Positions 1 through 7,569 of a stretch of DNA of 64,000 nt are shown here, in pieces. How positions within the stretch are numbered: position 1 is the stretch's first letter; each line of letters begins with the position of its first letter. The DNA comes from JADJGC01 sp964617645 (GTDB lineage: Bacteria; Zixibacteria; MSB-5A5; CAIYYT01): assembly GCA_964617645.1 (NCBI GenBank), contig CAZTYE010000003.1, positions 394,964-458,963 of the forward strand, written 5' to 3'. A program made the position numbers and the translations under genes. The notes under the pieces were generated by a model that did not search any database, was not told the DNA's origin, and saw only the letters and a program-made list of their open reading frames with translations.

Positions 1-265
1 CGGCGCGCCGCCTGATACGAAGTGCTTCACGCTTGGCGGTCGTTACGAGCCAAGACGACAGACGGGACGGATCATTGAGCTTCTTCCGATTGTTGTAGAG
101 CAATACCCAGGTCTGCTGGAAACAATCCGCCGCTTCCATCTGCGATAGACCGACGCGGGTGGCGACCGCATATACCAGCGCCTGATAACGCTTAACTATC
201 GTGGCCCAAGCCTCTTGATTGCCGTCGACAACAGCCGGCCAGAGATCGGTATCAGTTTGCGACAT
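1..265 (-). CDS. ECF-type RNA polymerase sigma factor, N-terminal part (cut by window edge)
   Basis: Reading the minus strand from the ATG at 265 gives 88 open codons running off the window. The visible part matches sigma-70 region 2: an acidic N-terminus, a 'VKRYQALVYAVATRVG' segment like region 2.1, 'ADCFQQTWVLLYNN' like region 2.2 (core binding), and 'SWLVTTAKREALRIRRR' like regions 2.3-2.4 that melt and read the -10 element. Proteins of this kind direct RNA polymerase to a specific regulon, usually envelope or stress genes. Region 4 lies outside the window, so subgroup and any anti-sigma partner cannot be judged. A TATAAT box at 275-280 lies only about 10 nt before the ATG and no Shine-Dalgarno sequence is visible, which suggests a leaderless mRNA. 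Confidence 0.85.
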   Translation of the reverse strand, partial: MSQTDTDLWPAVVDGNQEAWATIVKRYQALVYAVATRVGLSQMEAADCFQQTWVLLYNNRKKLNDPSRLSSWLVTTAKREALRIRRRA

Positions 266-274
266 CGTATTGGC

Positions 275-280
275 ATTATA
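275..280 (-). promoter_or_regulatory. -10 box of the sigma factor gene
   Basis: The minus strand reads TATAAT here, a perfect -10. Its expected start point is around 268, only 2-3 nt before the ATG at 265. The -35 side is poor: TGTTGC at 17 bp spacing or TTGCAT at 15 bp. The spacer contains one copy of the CCGCCCGAAT box, so the promoter may be activator- or repressor-controlled. Confidence 0.5.
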
Positions 281-287
281 TGAAATT

Positions 288-369
288 CCGCCCGAATGCA
301 ACACGGAAGCGACCGGCAAAAAATCCGCCCGAATCTTGCCCCCTTGATCAGGCGTAGACGATTCGGGCG
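288..369. repeat. Three copies of a CGCCCGAAT box, two direct and one inverted; bidirectional terminator-like hairpin
   Basis: CCGCCCGAAT occurs at 288-297 and 325-334, and its reverse complement ATTCGGGCG at 361-369. Copies two and three form a perfect 10-bp stem (326-335 with 360-369, 24-nt loop). On the plus strand the stem is followed by TTTT; on the minus strand it is followed by ATTTTTT, so it can act as a terminator both ways. The first copy sits inside the sigma promoter and could pair with the same downstream arm. What I see is the pairing; an attenuator or operator role is inference. Confidence 0.55.
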
Positions 370-487
370 TTTTGGGGGAAGGTAAGGTCCCCGAGGGGAT
401 TTGTAGTAAGTCGACAGCTAAATCGCCCAATATTCTTCCGGTTCAGTGAGGACGCCGTTAGATTCCTGTGAATTCGGCCCTAAAGAA

Positions 488-515
488 GAAACGCCCGGTG
501 GGGCGCGGGCGTTTC
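488..515 (-). terminator. Hairpin with T-rich tail on the minus strand
   Basis: A perfect 10-bp stem (488-497 with 506-515, 8-nt loop) is followed on the minus strand by TTCTTCTTT. On the plus strand there is no T-run. Between this hairpin and the DUF6614 gene (516-734) I see no other gene or signal. No minus-strand gene is evident upstream of it, so what it terminates is unclear. Confidence 0.5.
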
Positions 516-734
516 AGTCGGGGAGTGAAGCTGACTTTCGGGCGTGGTAGGAATGTGAACACAAAGTCGATTTCTCGCGTTCAGGGATCATGATCTCGTC
601 ATGAAATTGACGTTAGTTTGCTCACGGTCTTCTCGCTCCGCATCGGTCGCTCGGAGCAACTTGCGGCGATAATTGGCGTATATTGGAAAATCCAAGTTTG
701 TTGGTCGATACCAACCGCGCCGAAAGGAACCTTT

Positions 735-1073
735 ATGGACTACTATCAGATCTGGTGCAATCTCAGAGATTCGCACAAGGACATCGAATTCTGCGAGAAT
801 GTCCAAGCCTACCTCGAACACCTGCGGGTTCGCGATTTCATTGATGGCTTCACTATTACCCGGCGTAAGCTCGGATTCGGTCCGGCGGAACTGGGAGAAT
901 TCAATATCACGATCATCGCCGAATCGCTGGGCGATATCGAGCGCACCTTCCAGTATGTTGCGACTCGAGGTGGCGAGATTGAACGCCTGCATCGACTGGT
1001 CTACAGCGCAATCACCGACTTTCGCTCGGCGCTCTACCGCGATTTCCCTGATCCGGTGCGGCAGAAGGCCTGA
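735..1073 (+). CDS. Small conserved protein, DUF6614 type
   Basis: This encodes a 112-residue soluble protein starting with 'MDYYQIWCNLRDSHKDIEFC' and carrying the conserved stretch 'TRRKLGFGPAELGEFNI' around residue 45, followed by 'YRDFPDP' near the end. I recognise this as the DUF6614 pattern: short alpha/beta proteins with no known activity. The ATG at 735 is chosen because GAAAGGAAC (722-730) is a good ribosome binding site and the family begins exactly with 'M-D/N-YYxIW'; an in-frame upstream extension to 618 lacks family resemblance. It stands alone, with its own spacing from rpmE. No function can be assigned. Confidence 0.75.
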   Translation: MDYYQIWCNLRDSHKDIEFCENVQAYLEHLRVRDFIDGFTITRRKLGFGPAELGEFNITIIAESLGDIERTFQYVATRGGEIERLHRLVYSAITDFRSALYRDFPDPVRQKA

Positions 1074-1205
1074 CCAGGCTCCTTGACGCGGGAAAGACTC
1101 AGTTCGCTTGGAACCATCTCGCCAATAACGGGTTATAGATAACGAAAGCCGGGAAGATTCGAATTTGATTGGCGGATCCCGACGAGTCTCTTGATCAAGA
1201 ATCAC

Positions 1206-1234
1206 TTGCTTTGGGAACCGCCGTGGGTTATAAT
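1206..1234 (+). promoter_or_regulatory. Sigma-70 type promoter of the rpmE operon
   Basis: TTGCTT (1206-1211) and TATAAT (1229-1234) are separated by exactly 17 bp. The expected start near 1241 leaves a leader of about 32 nt with the ribosome binding site AGGAGATG before the rpmE ATG at 1273. Confidence 0.7.
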
Positions 1235-1272
1235 TGCTGACTACGTTTTGTCACAGCAGGAGATGATGATAA

Positions 1273-1500
1273 ATGAAAGCTGATATTCATCCGAAGTACA
1301 ACAAGGTCAAAATCAAATGCGCCTGCGGTAGCGAGTTCGAGACGCGTTCGACCATGAAAGAGACCATTTCGGTCGAAATCTGCTCGGCTTGCCACCCGTT
1401 CTACACCGGAAAGCAGAAGCTGGTCGATACGGCCGGCCGCGTTGATCGTTTCCGCCGCAAATACGGCGATGTCAGCGGCGCCAAGAAGACCGAAAAGTAG
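1273..1500 (+). CDS. rpmE: Large-subunit ribosomal protein bL31, zinc-binding form
   Basis: A 75-residue basic protein that binds the large subunit and bridges to the small one. 'MKADIHPKYNKVKIKCACGS' is the standard N-terminus; Cys16, Cys18, Cys37 and Cys40 form the CxC...CxxC zinc site, so this is the zinc (C+) paralogue rather than the zinc-free one induced in starvation. The length is normal. It opens the rpmE, DUF1385, prfA gene string and has its own promoter and its own rho-independent terminator at 1519-1549, so it is probably transcribed in excess of the downstream genes. Confidence 0.97.
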   Translation: MKADIHPKYNKVKIKCACGSEFETRSTMKETISVEICSACHPFYTGKQKLVDTAGRVDRFRRKYGDVSGAKKTEK

Positions 1501-1518
1501 ATAGACGATCTTACATCA

Positions 1519-1549
1519 AGCAGGAGTGGCCTGGCCATTCCTGCTTTTT
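1519..1549 (+). terminator. Rho-independent terminator after rpmE
   Basis: An 11-bp stem (1519-1529 with 1535-1545, one G-T pair, 5-nt loop) runs directly into TTTTT. A TATAAT at 1551-1556 follows immediately and could start the next transcript about 12 nt before the DUF1385 ATG. Confidence 0.85.
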
Positions 1550-1575
1550 GTATAATTGCCGTCCAAAGGAATTCG

Positions 1576-2526
1576 ATGTCGGAAATTCAAGTCGGCGGAC
1601 AAGCCGTAATCGAGGGCGTCATGATTCGCTCTGCGTCGCGAATAGCGACCGCAGTGCGCCGTGCCGATAGTTCGATTTTGGTCAAATCATCCGCCTACAC
1701 GCCCTTATCCAAGCGATTCAAGCCGATCGGCTGGCCGGTGGTTCGCGGCTTTATCGGCTTGTTTGAGATGCTGGCGATCGGTATTGGCAGTTTGAACTTC
1801 TCCGCCGAAATCGCTGCGCAGGACATCGACAAGGCCGAGGGCAAGGACATTGCAGAAACCAAGAAGTCGAACGGCTGGTTAATCGCCCTGAGCATGATCT
1901 TCGCCCTCGGCGTTGGCATTCTCGTCTTCTTCTTCGTGCCGCTCTGGGTGGCGTCGCTACTGGGCTTGGGCAAAGATGCGTTGCTGTTCAATCTGGTCGC
2001 CGGCGGCGTGCGCGTGACACTATTCCTGGGTTATGTAACCGCGCTGAGCTACTTCCGAGACTTCCGCCGCATCTTCCAGTATCACGGCGCCGAGCACAAG
2101 GCGATTTGGGCCTATGAGAACCAAACACCGCTGACACCCGAAAATGCGCAGCAGTACACGACGTTGCATCCGCGTTGCGGCACGTCATTCATTCTCATTG
2201 TAGCCTTATTCGCCATTCTGATTTTTGCGATCGCCGATACGCTGTTTCAGGTGATTTCCGGCCAAGCGCCGGCGCTGTTCGTCCGCCTGGGACTGCATCT
2301 GGCGCTGCTGCCGCTGGTGGCCGGTGGCAGCTATGAGATCCTCAAAGCTTCCGCTAAAAGTTGCAACAATCCGGTCGTCAAGATTCTGATCAAACCGGGG
2401 CTTTGGCTGCAACTGATTACGACCAAAGAACCCAGCCTTGACCAGCTTGAGGTCGCGATCGTCGCGGTCAAAGCCTCGCTGGGACTGCCGCAGGACGTCG
2501 AAGTCCGCGAACTTGCCGATGCTTGA
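1576..2526 (+). CDS. DUF1385 (YqhQ-like) membrane protein
   Basis: A 316-residue protein of the DUF1385 family. It has the typical opening 'VGGQAVIEGVMIRS', the conserved histidine-rich motif 'YHGAEHK' near residue 172, and 'HPRCGTSF' near residue 198, which together look like a metal site. At least four hydrophobic segments (about 95-120, 130-155, 205-230, 235-255) make it an integral membrane protein. The family is widespread in bacteria, usually next to rpmE and prfA as here, but its activity is not established. The start follows AAAGGA (1565-1570). The stop overlaps the prfA start by 8 nt, so the two are translationally coupled. Confidence 0.9.
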   Translation: MSEIQVGGQAVIEGVMIRSASRIATAVRRADSSILVKSSAYTPLSKRFKPIGWPVVRGFIGLFEMLAIGIGSLNFSAEIAAQDIDKAEGKDIAETKKSNGWLIALSMIFALGVGILVFFFVPLWVASLLGLGKDALLFNLVAGGVRVTLFLGYVTALSYFRDFRRIFQYHGAEHKAIWAYENQTPLTPENAQQYTTLHPRCGTSFILIVALFAILIFAIADTLFQVISGQAPALFVRLGLHLALLPLVAGGSYEILKASAKSCNNPVVKILIKPGLWLQLITTKEPSLDQLEVAIVAVKASLGLPQDVEVRELADA

Positions 2527-3604
2527 TCTCGTCAAAGCCGTCGAAGACAAACTCGCGTCGATCAACGAGCAACTCTCCGATCCGAAAGTGATCGCCGACA
2601 ACGCGCGTTTCCGCAATCTCTCCCGTGAACACAAAGAATTAGCTGAAATCGTGACGGTCGGCGCTGAGTACCGGCGGCTCCTGCAATCCGTCGAAGATTC
2701 CGACAAGATTCTCGCACAGGAAATCGATGCCGATCTGCTCGAATTGGCGCAGGCCGAGAAGGAGCAGTCGCAAACCTCACTCGAGACCGTAACTCGCAAG
2801 TTGCGTTTGTTGCTTTCGCCGCGCGACCCCAACGATGCCAAAGATGTCATTCTCGAAATTCGCGCCGGAACCGGCGGCGATGAAGCGGCACTGTTCGCGG
2901 CGGACCTTTATCGCATGTACACGCGCTACGCGGATACGCACGGCTTCAAGGTCGATCTGCTCAGCTCGAATCCAACCGGACAAGGCGGATTTAAGGAAAT
3001 AATCGTCTCGATCTCCGGCGAAGAGGTCTATTCACACCTCAAATTCGAATCCGGTGTGCACCGCGTGCAGCGTGTGCCGGCAACCGAAGCATCGGGGCGA
3101 ATTCACACATCCGCCGCCTCGGTGGCGGTCTTGCCAGAGGCCGATGATGTTGACATCCAGATCAACCCGAACGAATTACGCACCGACGTTTTCCGTTCTT
3201 CGGGCCCCGGCGGTCAATCGGTCAACACGACCGACTCCGCCGTGCGCTTAACCCACTTGCCGACCGGCTTGGTCGTTTCCTGTCAGGATGAAAAGTCGCA
3301 GATTAAGAACAAGGCCAAAGCCCTCAAAGTGCTGCGCGCCCGCCTGCTCGACCGCGCGATCGCTGAACAGCAAGAGAAAATCGCCTCCGCGCGCAAGTCG
3401 ATGGTCGGCTCTGGCGATCGCTCGGCGAAAATTCGCACCTACAATTTTCCGCAAGGACGCGTGACCGATCATCGCATCAATCTCACACTTTACAAACTCA
3501 GCGATATCATCAACGGCGATTTGGACGACCTGATCAAGCCCTTGCAAGAAGCCGAGCAGGAAGAGCGGCTCAAAAAGGCCGGCGAAATGGCGGGAGTGAA
3601 TTGA
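2519..3604 (+). CDS. prfA: Peptide chain release factor 1
   Basis: A 361-residue class I release factor reading UAA and UAG stop codons. The codon-recognition tripeptide PAT is at residues 187-189 in 'RVPATEASGRIHTSAA', and the peptidyl-tRNA hydrolysis motif GGQ is at 231-233 in 'SSGPGGQSVNTTDSAVR'. The PAT tripeptide separates it from RF2 (SPF). The ATG at 2519 is chosen because the RF1 family starts with 'MLDLVKAVEDKL'-like sequence; a longer in-frame reading from 2438 is in-frame noise inside DUF1385. The gene overlaps DUF1385 (8 nt) and the next gene (4 nt). PrmC, the methylase for the GGQ glutamine, is encoded 4 kb downstream in the same string. Confidence 0.98.
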   Translation: MLDLVKAVEDKLASINEQLSDPKVIADNARFRNLSREHKELAEIVTVGAEYRRLLQSVEDSDKILAQEIDADLLELAQAEKEQSQTSLETVTRKLRLLLSPRDPNDAKDVILEIRAGTGGDEAALFAADLYRMYTRYADTHGFKVDLLSSNPTGQGGFKEIIVSISGEEVYSHLKFESGVHRVQRVPATEASGRIHTSAASVAVLPEADDVDIQINPNELRTDVFRSSGPGGQSVNTTDSAVRLTHLPTGLVVSCQDEKSQIKNKAKALKVLRARLLDRAIAEQQEKIASARKSMVGSGDRSAKIRTYNFPQGRVTDHRINLTLYKLSDIINGDLDDLIKPLQEAEQEERLKKAGEMAGVN

Positions 3605-4464
3605 GCCAGCTGCGCCTGTTTCTGGCGTTTCTGTTGACTCTTCTTCTCTTTGCGGCAGCATCGCGCTTTTCCATTCGACCGTCAGAGGCGACTTATCTCC
3701 AGACCCGCGGCGCGGGTTACGTCTTTGACCACACTTCCCCCGGCATCGTCTCCGGTGATCCGCTGATTGAAGCGTTCGTTGTCGTTCCCAATGATTCGGC
3801 GGCATTCGATCTGAAGCTCTATTATCGCCCTTCCGGTCAACTCGAGTTCGATTCATTGCCGCTGCTTCGGAGCCCGGCTGCGCTCGATCGCTATCAGATC
3901 GACTTGCCCCAACTCAGTCGTGGCCAGGTGTACGAGTACTTTCTGACGCTGCGGCCGCATGCCGACAACGTGCTCCTGCGCCTGCCGAAGATGCAGGCAT
4001 CAACAATGAAGGTGTTTTTCGAGGGACGACCCGGACTGGTCGCTTGGGCCATTCATGTGGTGCTGATGGCGATAGCCGCTTTATACGCTTTTACGGCGCT
4101 CTTCAATGCCTTTTCGCTGCGTAAGATTGAAAAACACTTGAAGAAGTTGTCACGCAAAGTCTCGCTGGCGGCGTTGTTCATGCTCATCGGCACGGCCACC
4201 GCCGGGGCGGTTGTCTCCCACGGCCGATTTGGTTACTACTGGGGCGGCTGGCCACTGGGCGATGATTTAGGTCAAACCTGGCTTGCCCTGCTGATCGTCT
4301 ATTGGATCGGCTTGACCGTGATCTTCCGCGGCACAATTTTTGGCTTCGATCCCGAGAAGGAGCACATTCCGGTACCGGCGGCCGTGACCTTGACTCTGGC
4401 CGGAGTATTGTTTATGATCGCCGTGTATGTTGCCGGCGGACATTTTGTAAGCATTCCTTTATGA
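3601..4464 (+). CDS. Unrecognised inner-membrane protein between prfA and tldD
   Basis: A 287-residue protein starting at TTG 3601, after GGGAG, with a 4-nt overlap with prfA. It has an N-terminal signal anchor (residues 3-21), a probably periplasmic domain of about 125 residues with the ordered look of a beta-sandwich ('AFVVVPNDSAAFDLKLYYRP'), then four hydrophobic segments (about 148-172, 188-208, 228-245, 262-282). The short cytoplasmic loop after the second segment is strongly basic ('SLRKIEKHLKKLSRKV'). I cannot name a family. It overlaps tldD by 4 nt (ATGA), so it is locked into the prfA-tldD-tldE transcript. A role tied to the TldDE protease or to membranes is guesswork. Confidence 0.8.
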   Translation: MSQLRLFLAFLLTLLLFAAASRFSIRPSEATYLQTRGAGYVFDHTSPGIVSGDPLIEAFVVVPNDSAAFDLKLYYRPSGQLEFDSLPLLRSPAALDRYQIDLPQLSRGQVYEYFLTLRPHADNVLLRLPKMQASTMKVFFEGRPGLVAWAIHVVLMAIAALYAFTALFNAFSLRKIEKHLKKLSRKVSLAALFMLIGTATAGAVVSHGRFGYYWGGWPLGDDLGQTWLALLIVYWIGLTVIFRGTIFGFDPEKEHIPVPAAVTLTLAGVLFMIAVYVAGGHFVSIPL

Positions 4465-5930
4465 CCAGGCAGATTGATCAATTCGAGAGTTTGCTCCGCG
4501 ATCTCACTAAGGGCAAGTGCGAGTACGCCGACCTGCGCGTGCAGCTTACCGAAGTTGAACGCATTGCGACGACGTCTCGCAAAGTAGAGCCGATCGAAAA
4601 ATCAATGAGCCGCGGCTACGGCGTGCGCGTCCTCAAAGACGGTTTCTGGGGATTTGCTGCGTCCTCGCAGTTTGACGAAACAGAGTTCAAGCGCGTCGTG
4701 CGTTTGGCGCTGGAGATAGCTGCAGCTTCCAGAGTCGCCGGCGGCACGCCGTATGTGCCGACCGACTTTCATATCGCGACGGATGTATATGAGACGCCCC
4801 TGGCGCAAGACCCGTTTACCGTCTCCCTGACCGAGAAAGTGCAGTTGCTCGAACAATGGGAAGATCTTCTGCGTGCGGATGCCGCAATCAACTCGACATC
4901 GACATTTCTCGATTTTCGCCGCGAAACGAAATGGTTTCGCTCGCAGTTCGGCACGGGTAATCTCGCCGGAAAAGGTTCGAAGCTCCGGCAAACTCTAACG
5001 CATGTTGGCGCCGGGGTCACGGCCGGTGTGGTGAAAGGTCGGCGCGAACGCTTCGAGCGATCGTATCCGTCGTCGTCGGGGCAGTTTGTTTCCGGCGGCT
5101 ATGAGCAAATCGCCAAGTTCCGGATCGAAGAGAACATTCCAAAGATCGTACAGCAGTCGATTGACCTGCAGTCGGCACTCGAGTGCCCGTCAAAGGTTTG
5201 CGACATCGTGCTCTCACCGGATCTCGGGTCACTCCAGATTCACGAATCGATTGGCCATCCGCTGGAGTTGGATCGCGTGTTTGGGTCGGAACGCAATTTC
5301 TCCGGCACCAGCTTCGCGACCGTTGATCAATTGGGCAAGCTCAAGTACGCGTCCGATGTCGTTTCCGTATATTCTGATCCGACTGCGCCGGGTGGTCTGG
5401 GCACATACAAATATGACGACGAAGGCGTATCGACCGCGCGCGAGCCGCTCATCGAGAACGGCGTGCTTGTCGGCTACTTGAGTTCGCGCGAGACCGCTAC
5501 GCGCATCGGTCGTCGGTCCTCTGCCGCGGCGCGCGCCGATGGTTGGGGAAATATTCCGCTGGTGCGCATGACCAACTTGATTCTCGAACCGGGCAATCAG
5601 AAATTCGCCGAAATGATCTCGGAAATCGAAGACGGAATTTACATCGAGGGTGTCGAGTCGTGGTCGATCGACGATAATCGCGACAACTTCACGCTCGGTG
5701 GTGAAATCGGCTGGGAGATCAAGAGCGGTAAACTTGGCTCGATGGTCAAACTGCCAACTTACTCCGGCAACACCGTCAAATTCTGGAATTCCTGCGACTC
5801 GACCGGCCACCGGGATGAATGGGTGCTCTGGGGTACGCCCAACTGCGGCAAGGGCGAACCGGGACAAAACGGCCGAACGGCGCAAGGCTGTGCCTACCTG
5901 CGCTTCCGTCAGGTGAAGGTGGGCGCATGA
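4461..5930 (+). CDS. tldD: TldD family metalloprotease subunit
   Basis: A 489-residue member of the TldD/PmbA family. The zinc motif HESIGH at residues 261-266 fits HExxxH, the site carried by the TldD subunit only. 'GGLGTYKYDDEGV' and 'FTLGGEIGWEIKSG' are other family hallmarks. TldD and TldE form a heterodimeric barrel that degrades unfolded peptides and, in E. coli, trims microcin B17 precursor and CcdA. The start is the ATG overlapping the preceding stop (ATGA), and the stop overlaps tldE the same way. No RiPP precursor gene is visible nearby, so a housekeeping proteolysis role is likely. Confidence 0.95.
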   Translation: MTRQIDQFESLLRDLTKGKCEYADLRVQLTEVERIATTSRKVEPIEKSMSRGYGVRVLKDGFWGFAASSQFDETEFKRVVRLALEIAAASRVAGGTPYVPTDFHIATDVYETPLAQDPFTVSLTEKVQLLEQWEDLLRADAAINSTSTFLDFRRETKWFRSQFGTGNLAGKGSKLRQTLTHVGAGVTAGVVKGRRERFERSYPSSSGQFVSGGYEQIAKFRIEENIPKIVQQSIDLQSALECPSKVCDIVLSPDLGSLQIHESIGHPLELDRVFGSERNFSGTSFATVDQLGKLKYASDVVSVYSDPTAPGGLGTYKYDDEGVSTAREPLIENGVLVGYLSSRETATRIGRRSSAAARADGWGNIPLVRMTNLILEPGNQKFAEMISEIEDGIYIEGVESWSIDDNRDNFTLGGEIGWEIKSGKLGSMVKLPTYSGNTVKFWNSCDSTGHRDEWVLWGTPNCGKGEPGQNGRTAQGCAYLRFRQVKVGA

Positions 5931-7264
5931 TGAATCGCGATCAAGCATTGAGCCTGCTCAAGCAGGGTTTGGTCGCTTCAACTGCCGATCAGACCGAGTT
6001 GGTTTTGATCGGAGAGGCGTTTAACCTGACGCGCTTCGCCGAATCGAAAATCCATCAGAATATGCACCGCAGCGATTTCACCGCTTACGTTCGCGCCGTC
6101 AAAGGTAAGAAGGTCGGTCTCGCTGCGACGGGCGACTTGAGTGCCGACGCGCTCAAGCAGACGGTAGCCAATGCCGGCGCCATCGCCGAATTGATGCCGG
6201 AAGATCCCGATTTTGACTCGCTGCCCAAACCGCAGATAGCGTCTGAATCGAACACATTCGTGAGCGCGAGCGCCGAATCAACGCCGCAACAACGAGCCGA
6301 TGTCGTGAAGAAGATTGTTACAGCGGCGCAGAAGGCCAAGTTGGACGCCGCCGGCGCATATCGCGTGGCGACCGAAACACTGGCGGTAGTTAACTCGCTC
6401 GGCGTCGAGCAGTTCAACATCGGCACGAAAGCCGAACTCTCGCTGACTACAGTCGGCGCGGGGCAGAATTCCGGCTGGGCAATCCGTCACGCCCGCGATA
6501 TCGCGATGATCGATCCGGCAGCCGTAGCGCAAGAAGCCGTCGACAAGGCGGTGCGCGGTATCGATCCGGTCTCACTCGATTCCGGCGCGTATACGGTAAT
6601 TCTGGAACCAGCCGCAGTCGGCCAACTGCTGCTGTTCCTGGCCTTCATGGGTTTTGGCGCGAAGACCCTGCATCAGCAGCGATCATTCATGGCGGGCAAA
6701 ATCGGGACCGAGATTACCGGAAAAAATATTACGATTACCGAAGATCCGTTCGATCCTCAAATCGCGGCCGTGCCGTTTGATTATGAGGGTGTACCGCGCC
6801 GCAAGGTGTTCTTGATCGAGAATGGTGTCGCCCGCGGTGTCGTTTCGAACAGCTACTATGCGCGGCTGCTGGGTGGTGAATCCACCGGCCATGCATTGCC
6901 GCCGAACAACAGTTTTGGCCCTTATCCGAAGCACATGACAATTGCGCCGGGCGATAAGACAATGGCGGAGATGGTGGCATCGACGCCGCGCGGCGTCTAC
7001 ATCACGCATTTCTGGTATGTCAATTATTTGAATCCGATGAAAACTCAGGTGACCGGCACTACTCGCGACGGCACGTTCTCAATCGAAAACGGCAAAATCA
7101 CCGGCGCCGTTCGCAATATGCGGATGAACCAGTCGATTCTCGAAGCATTCGCGAATGTAGAAATGATTTCGGCGCAGCGCGAGCTCTATCCGCAATACTC
7201 GGTTGTCATGCTGGTGCCGGCAATGAAGATCAACAATTTTAACCTCGAGAAGACTGAAGGCTAA
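5927..7264 (+). CDS. tldE: TldE/PmbA family protease partner
   Basis: A 445-residue PmbA/TldE-type protein. It keeps the family fold but, as expected for this subunit, lacks HExxxH: 'ILEPAAVGQLLLFLAFMG' occupies that place. 'HALPPNNSFGPYPKHMTIAPG' precedes the C-terminal glycine-rich part, and 'NGKITGAVRNMRMNQSI' is the standard closing motif. The start at 5927 overlaps the tldD stop by 4 nt; the next codon at 5930 is also ATG and lies at a better distance from AAGGTGGG. It would pair with TldD to form the active cytosolic complex. Confidence 0.94.
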   Translation: MMNRDQALSLLKQGLVASTADQTELVLIGEAFNLTRFAESKIHQNMHRSDFTAYVRAVKGKKVGLAATGDLSADALKQTVANAGAIAELMPEDPDFDSLPKPQIASESNTFVSASAESTPQQRADVVKKIVTAAQKAKLDAAGAYRVATETLAVVNSLGVEQFNIGTKAELSLTTVGAGQNSGWAIRHARDIAMIDPAAVAQEAVDKAVRGIDPVSLDSGAYTVILEPAAVGQLLLFLAFMGFGAKTLHQQRSFMAGKIGTEITGKNITITEDPFDPQIAAVPFDYEGVPRRKVFLIENGVARGVVSNSYYARLLGGESTGHALPPNNSFGPYPKHMTIAPGDKTMAEMVASTPRGVYITHFWYVNYLNPMKTQVTGTTRDGTFSIENGKITGAVRNMRMNQSILEAFANVEMISAQRELYPQYSVVMLVPAMKINNFNLEKTEG

Positions 7265-7267
7265 CCG

Positions 7268-7486
7268 ATGGAACGTCGAGAATTCCTCTATCACTCGAGT
7301 CTGCTGCTGACAGTCGCGATACTGGGCACGCCCGGGGCGCTCTGGTCGCAGCGGCAAATTGCCGACGAGGTTGAGTCAGTAGCTTGTGGCTCGCGTCTGA
7401 TCGGCCACAAGCGGCACGGCTGCGCCCGGCCGCCGAGTCCATTTCTCGATGAGAGTTTCCTTCCCACCAATCGATTAACAGTTTAG
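7268..7486 (+). CDS. Small ORF with Tat-like signal; probably a truncated remnant
   Basis: Seventy-two codons starting 3 nt after tldE. The first 28 residues ('MERREFLYHSSLLLTVAILG' and a small-residue stretch to 'WSQ') look like a twin-arginine (RRxFL) export signal with a cleavage region. The rest has no recognisable domain and runs into hairpin-rich, repeat-like DNA between 7386 and 7550. The most economical reading is an exported protein gene cut short by repeat insertion or decay; an intact tiny Tat substrate is the alternative. No family recognised. Confidence 0.4.
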   Translation: MERREFLYHSSLLLTVAILGTPGALWSQRQIADEVESVACGSRLIGHKRHGCARPPSPFLDESFLPTNRLTV

Positions 7487-7550
7487 CCTCGAAACTCTGA
7501 TCGCGTCATTCTATGGCCGTGGGCGCGAATTTATTCGCGCGGTGCGCCAC
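7386..7550. repeat. Hairpin-rich repeat-like debris between tldE and prmC
   Basis: The segment contains GTGGC...GCCAC (7386-7407), a GC-rich stretch, and a near-perfect palindrome GCGCGAAT-TT-ATTCGCGC (7523-7540). Short palindromes of this style are common as interspersed repeats in environmental genomes. They explain the odd codon content of the end of the Tat-like ORF and of any long N-terminus for PrmC. Confidence 0.45.
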
Positions 7551-7569
7551 CGGCGCATTAATTAGCCTC

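Noticed and set aside
1189..1200. 12-bp palindrome TCTTGATCAAGA just before the rpmE -35 box
   Set aside because: Palindromes of this length are expected several times by chance; there is no second site to support an operator.
588..1205. Long minus-strand open frame opposite the DUF6614 gene
   Set aside because: It mirrors the plus-strand gene, whose protein has a recognisable family pattern and a proper ribosome binding site; the antisense protein has neither.
4461..7264. TldD/TldE as part of a RiPP (microcin-like) biosynthetic cluster
   Set aside because: No precursor peptide, cyclodehydratase or radical SAM modification gene is near; the pair is embedded in a housekeeping operon.
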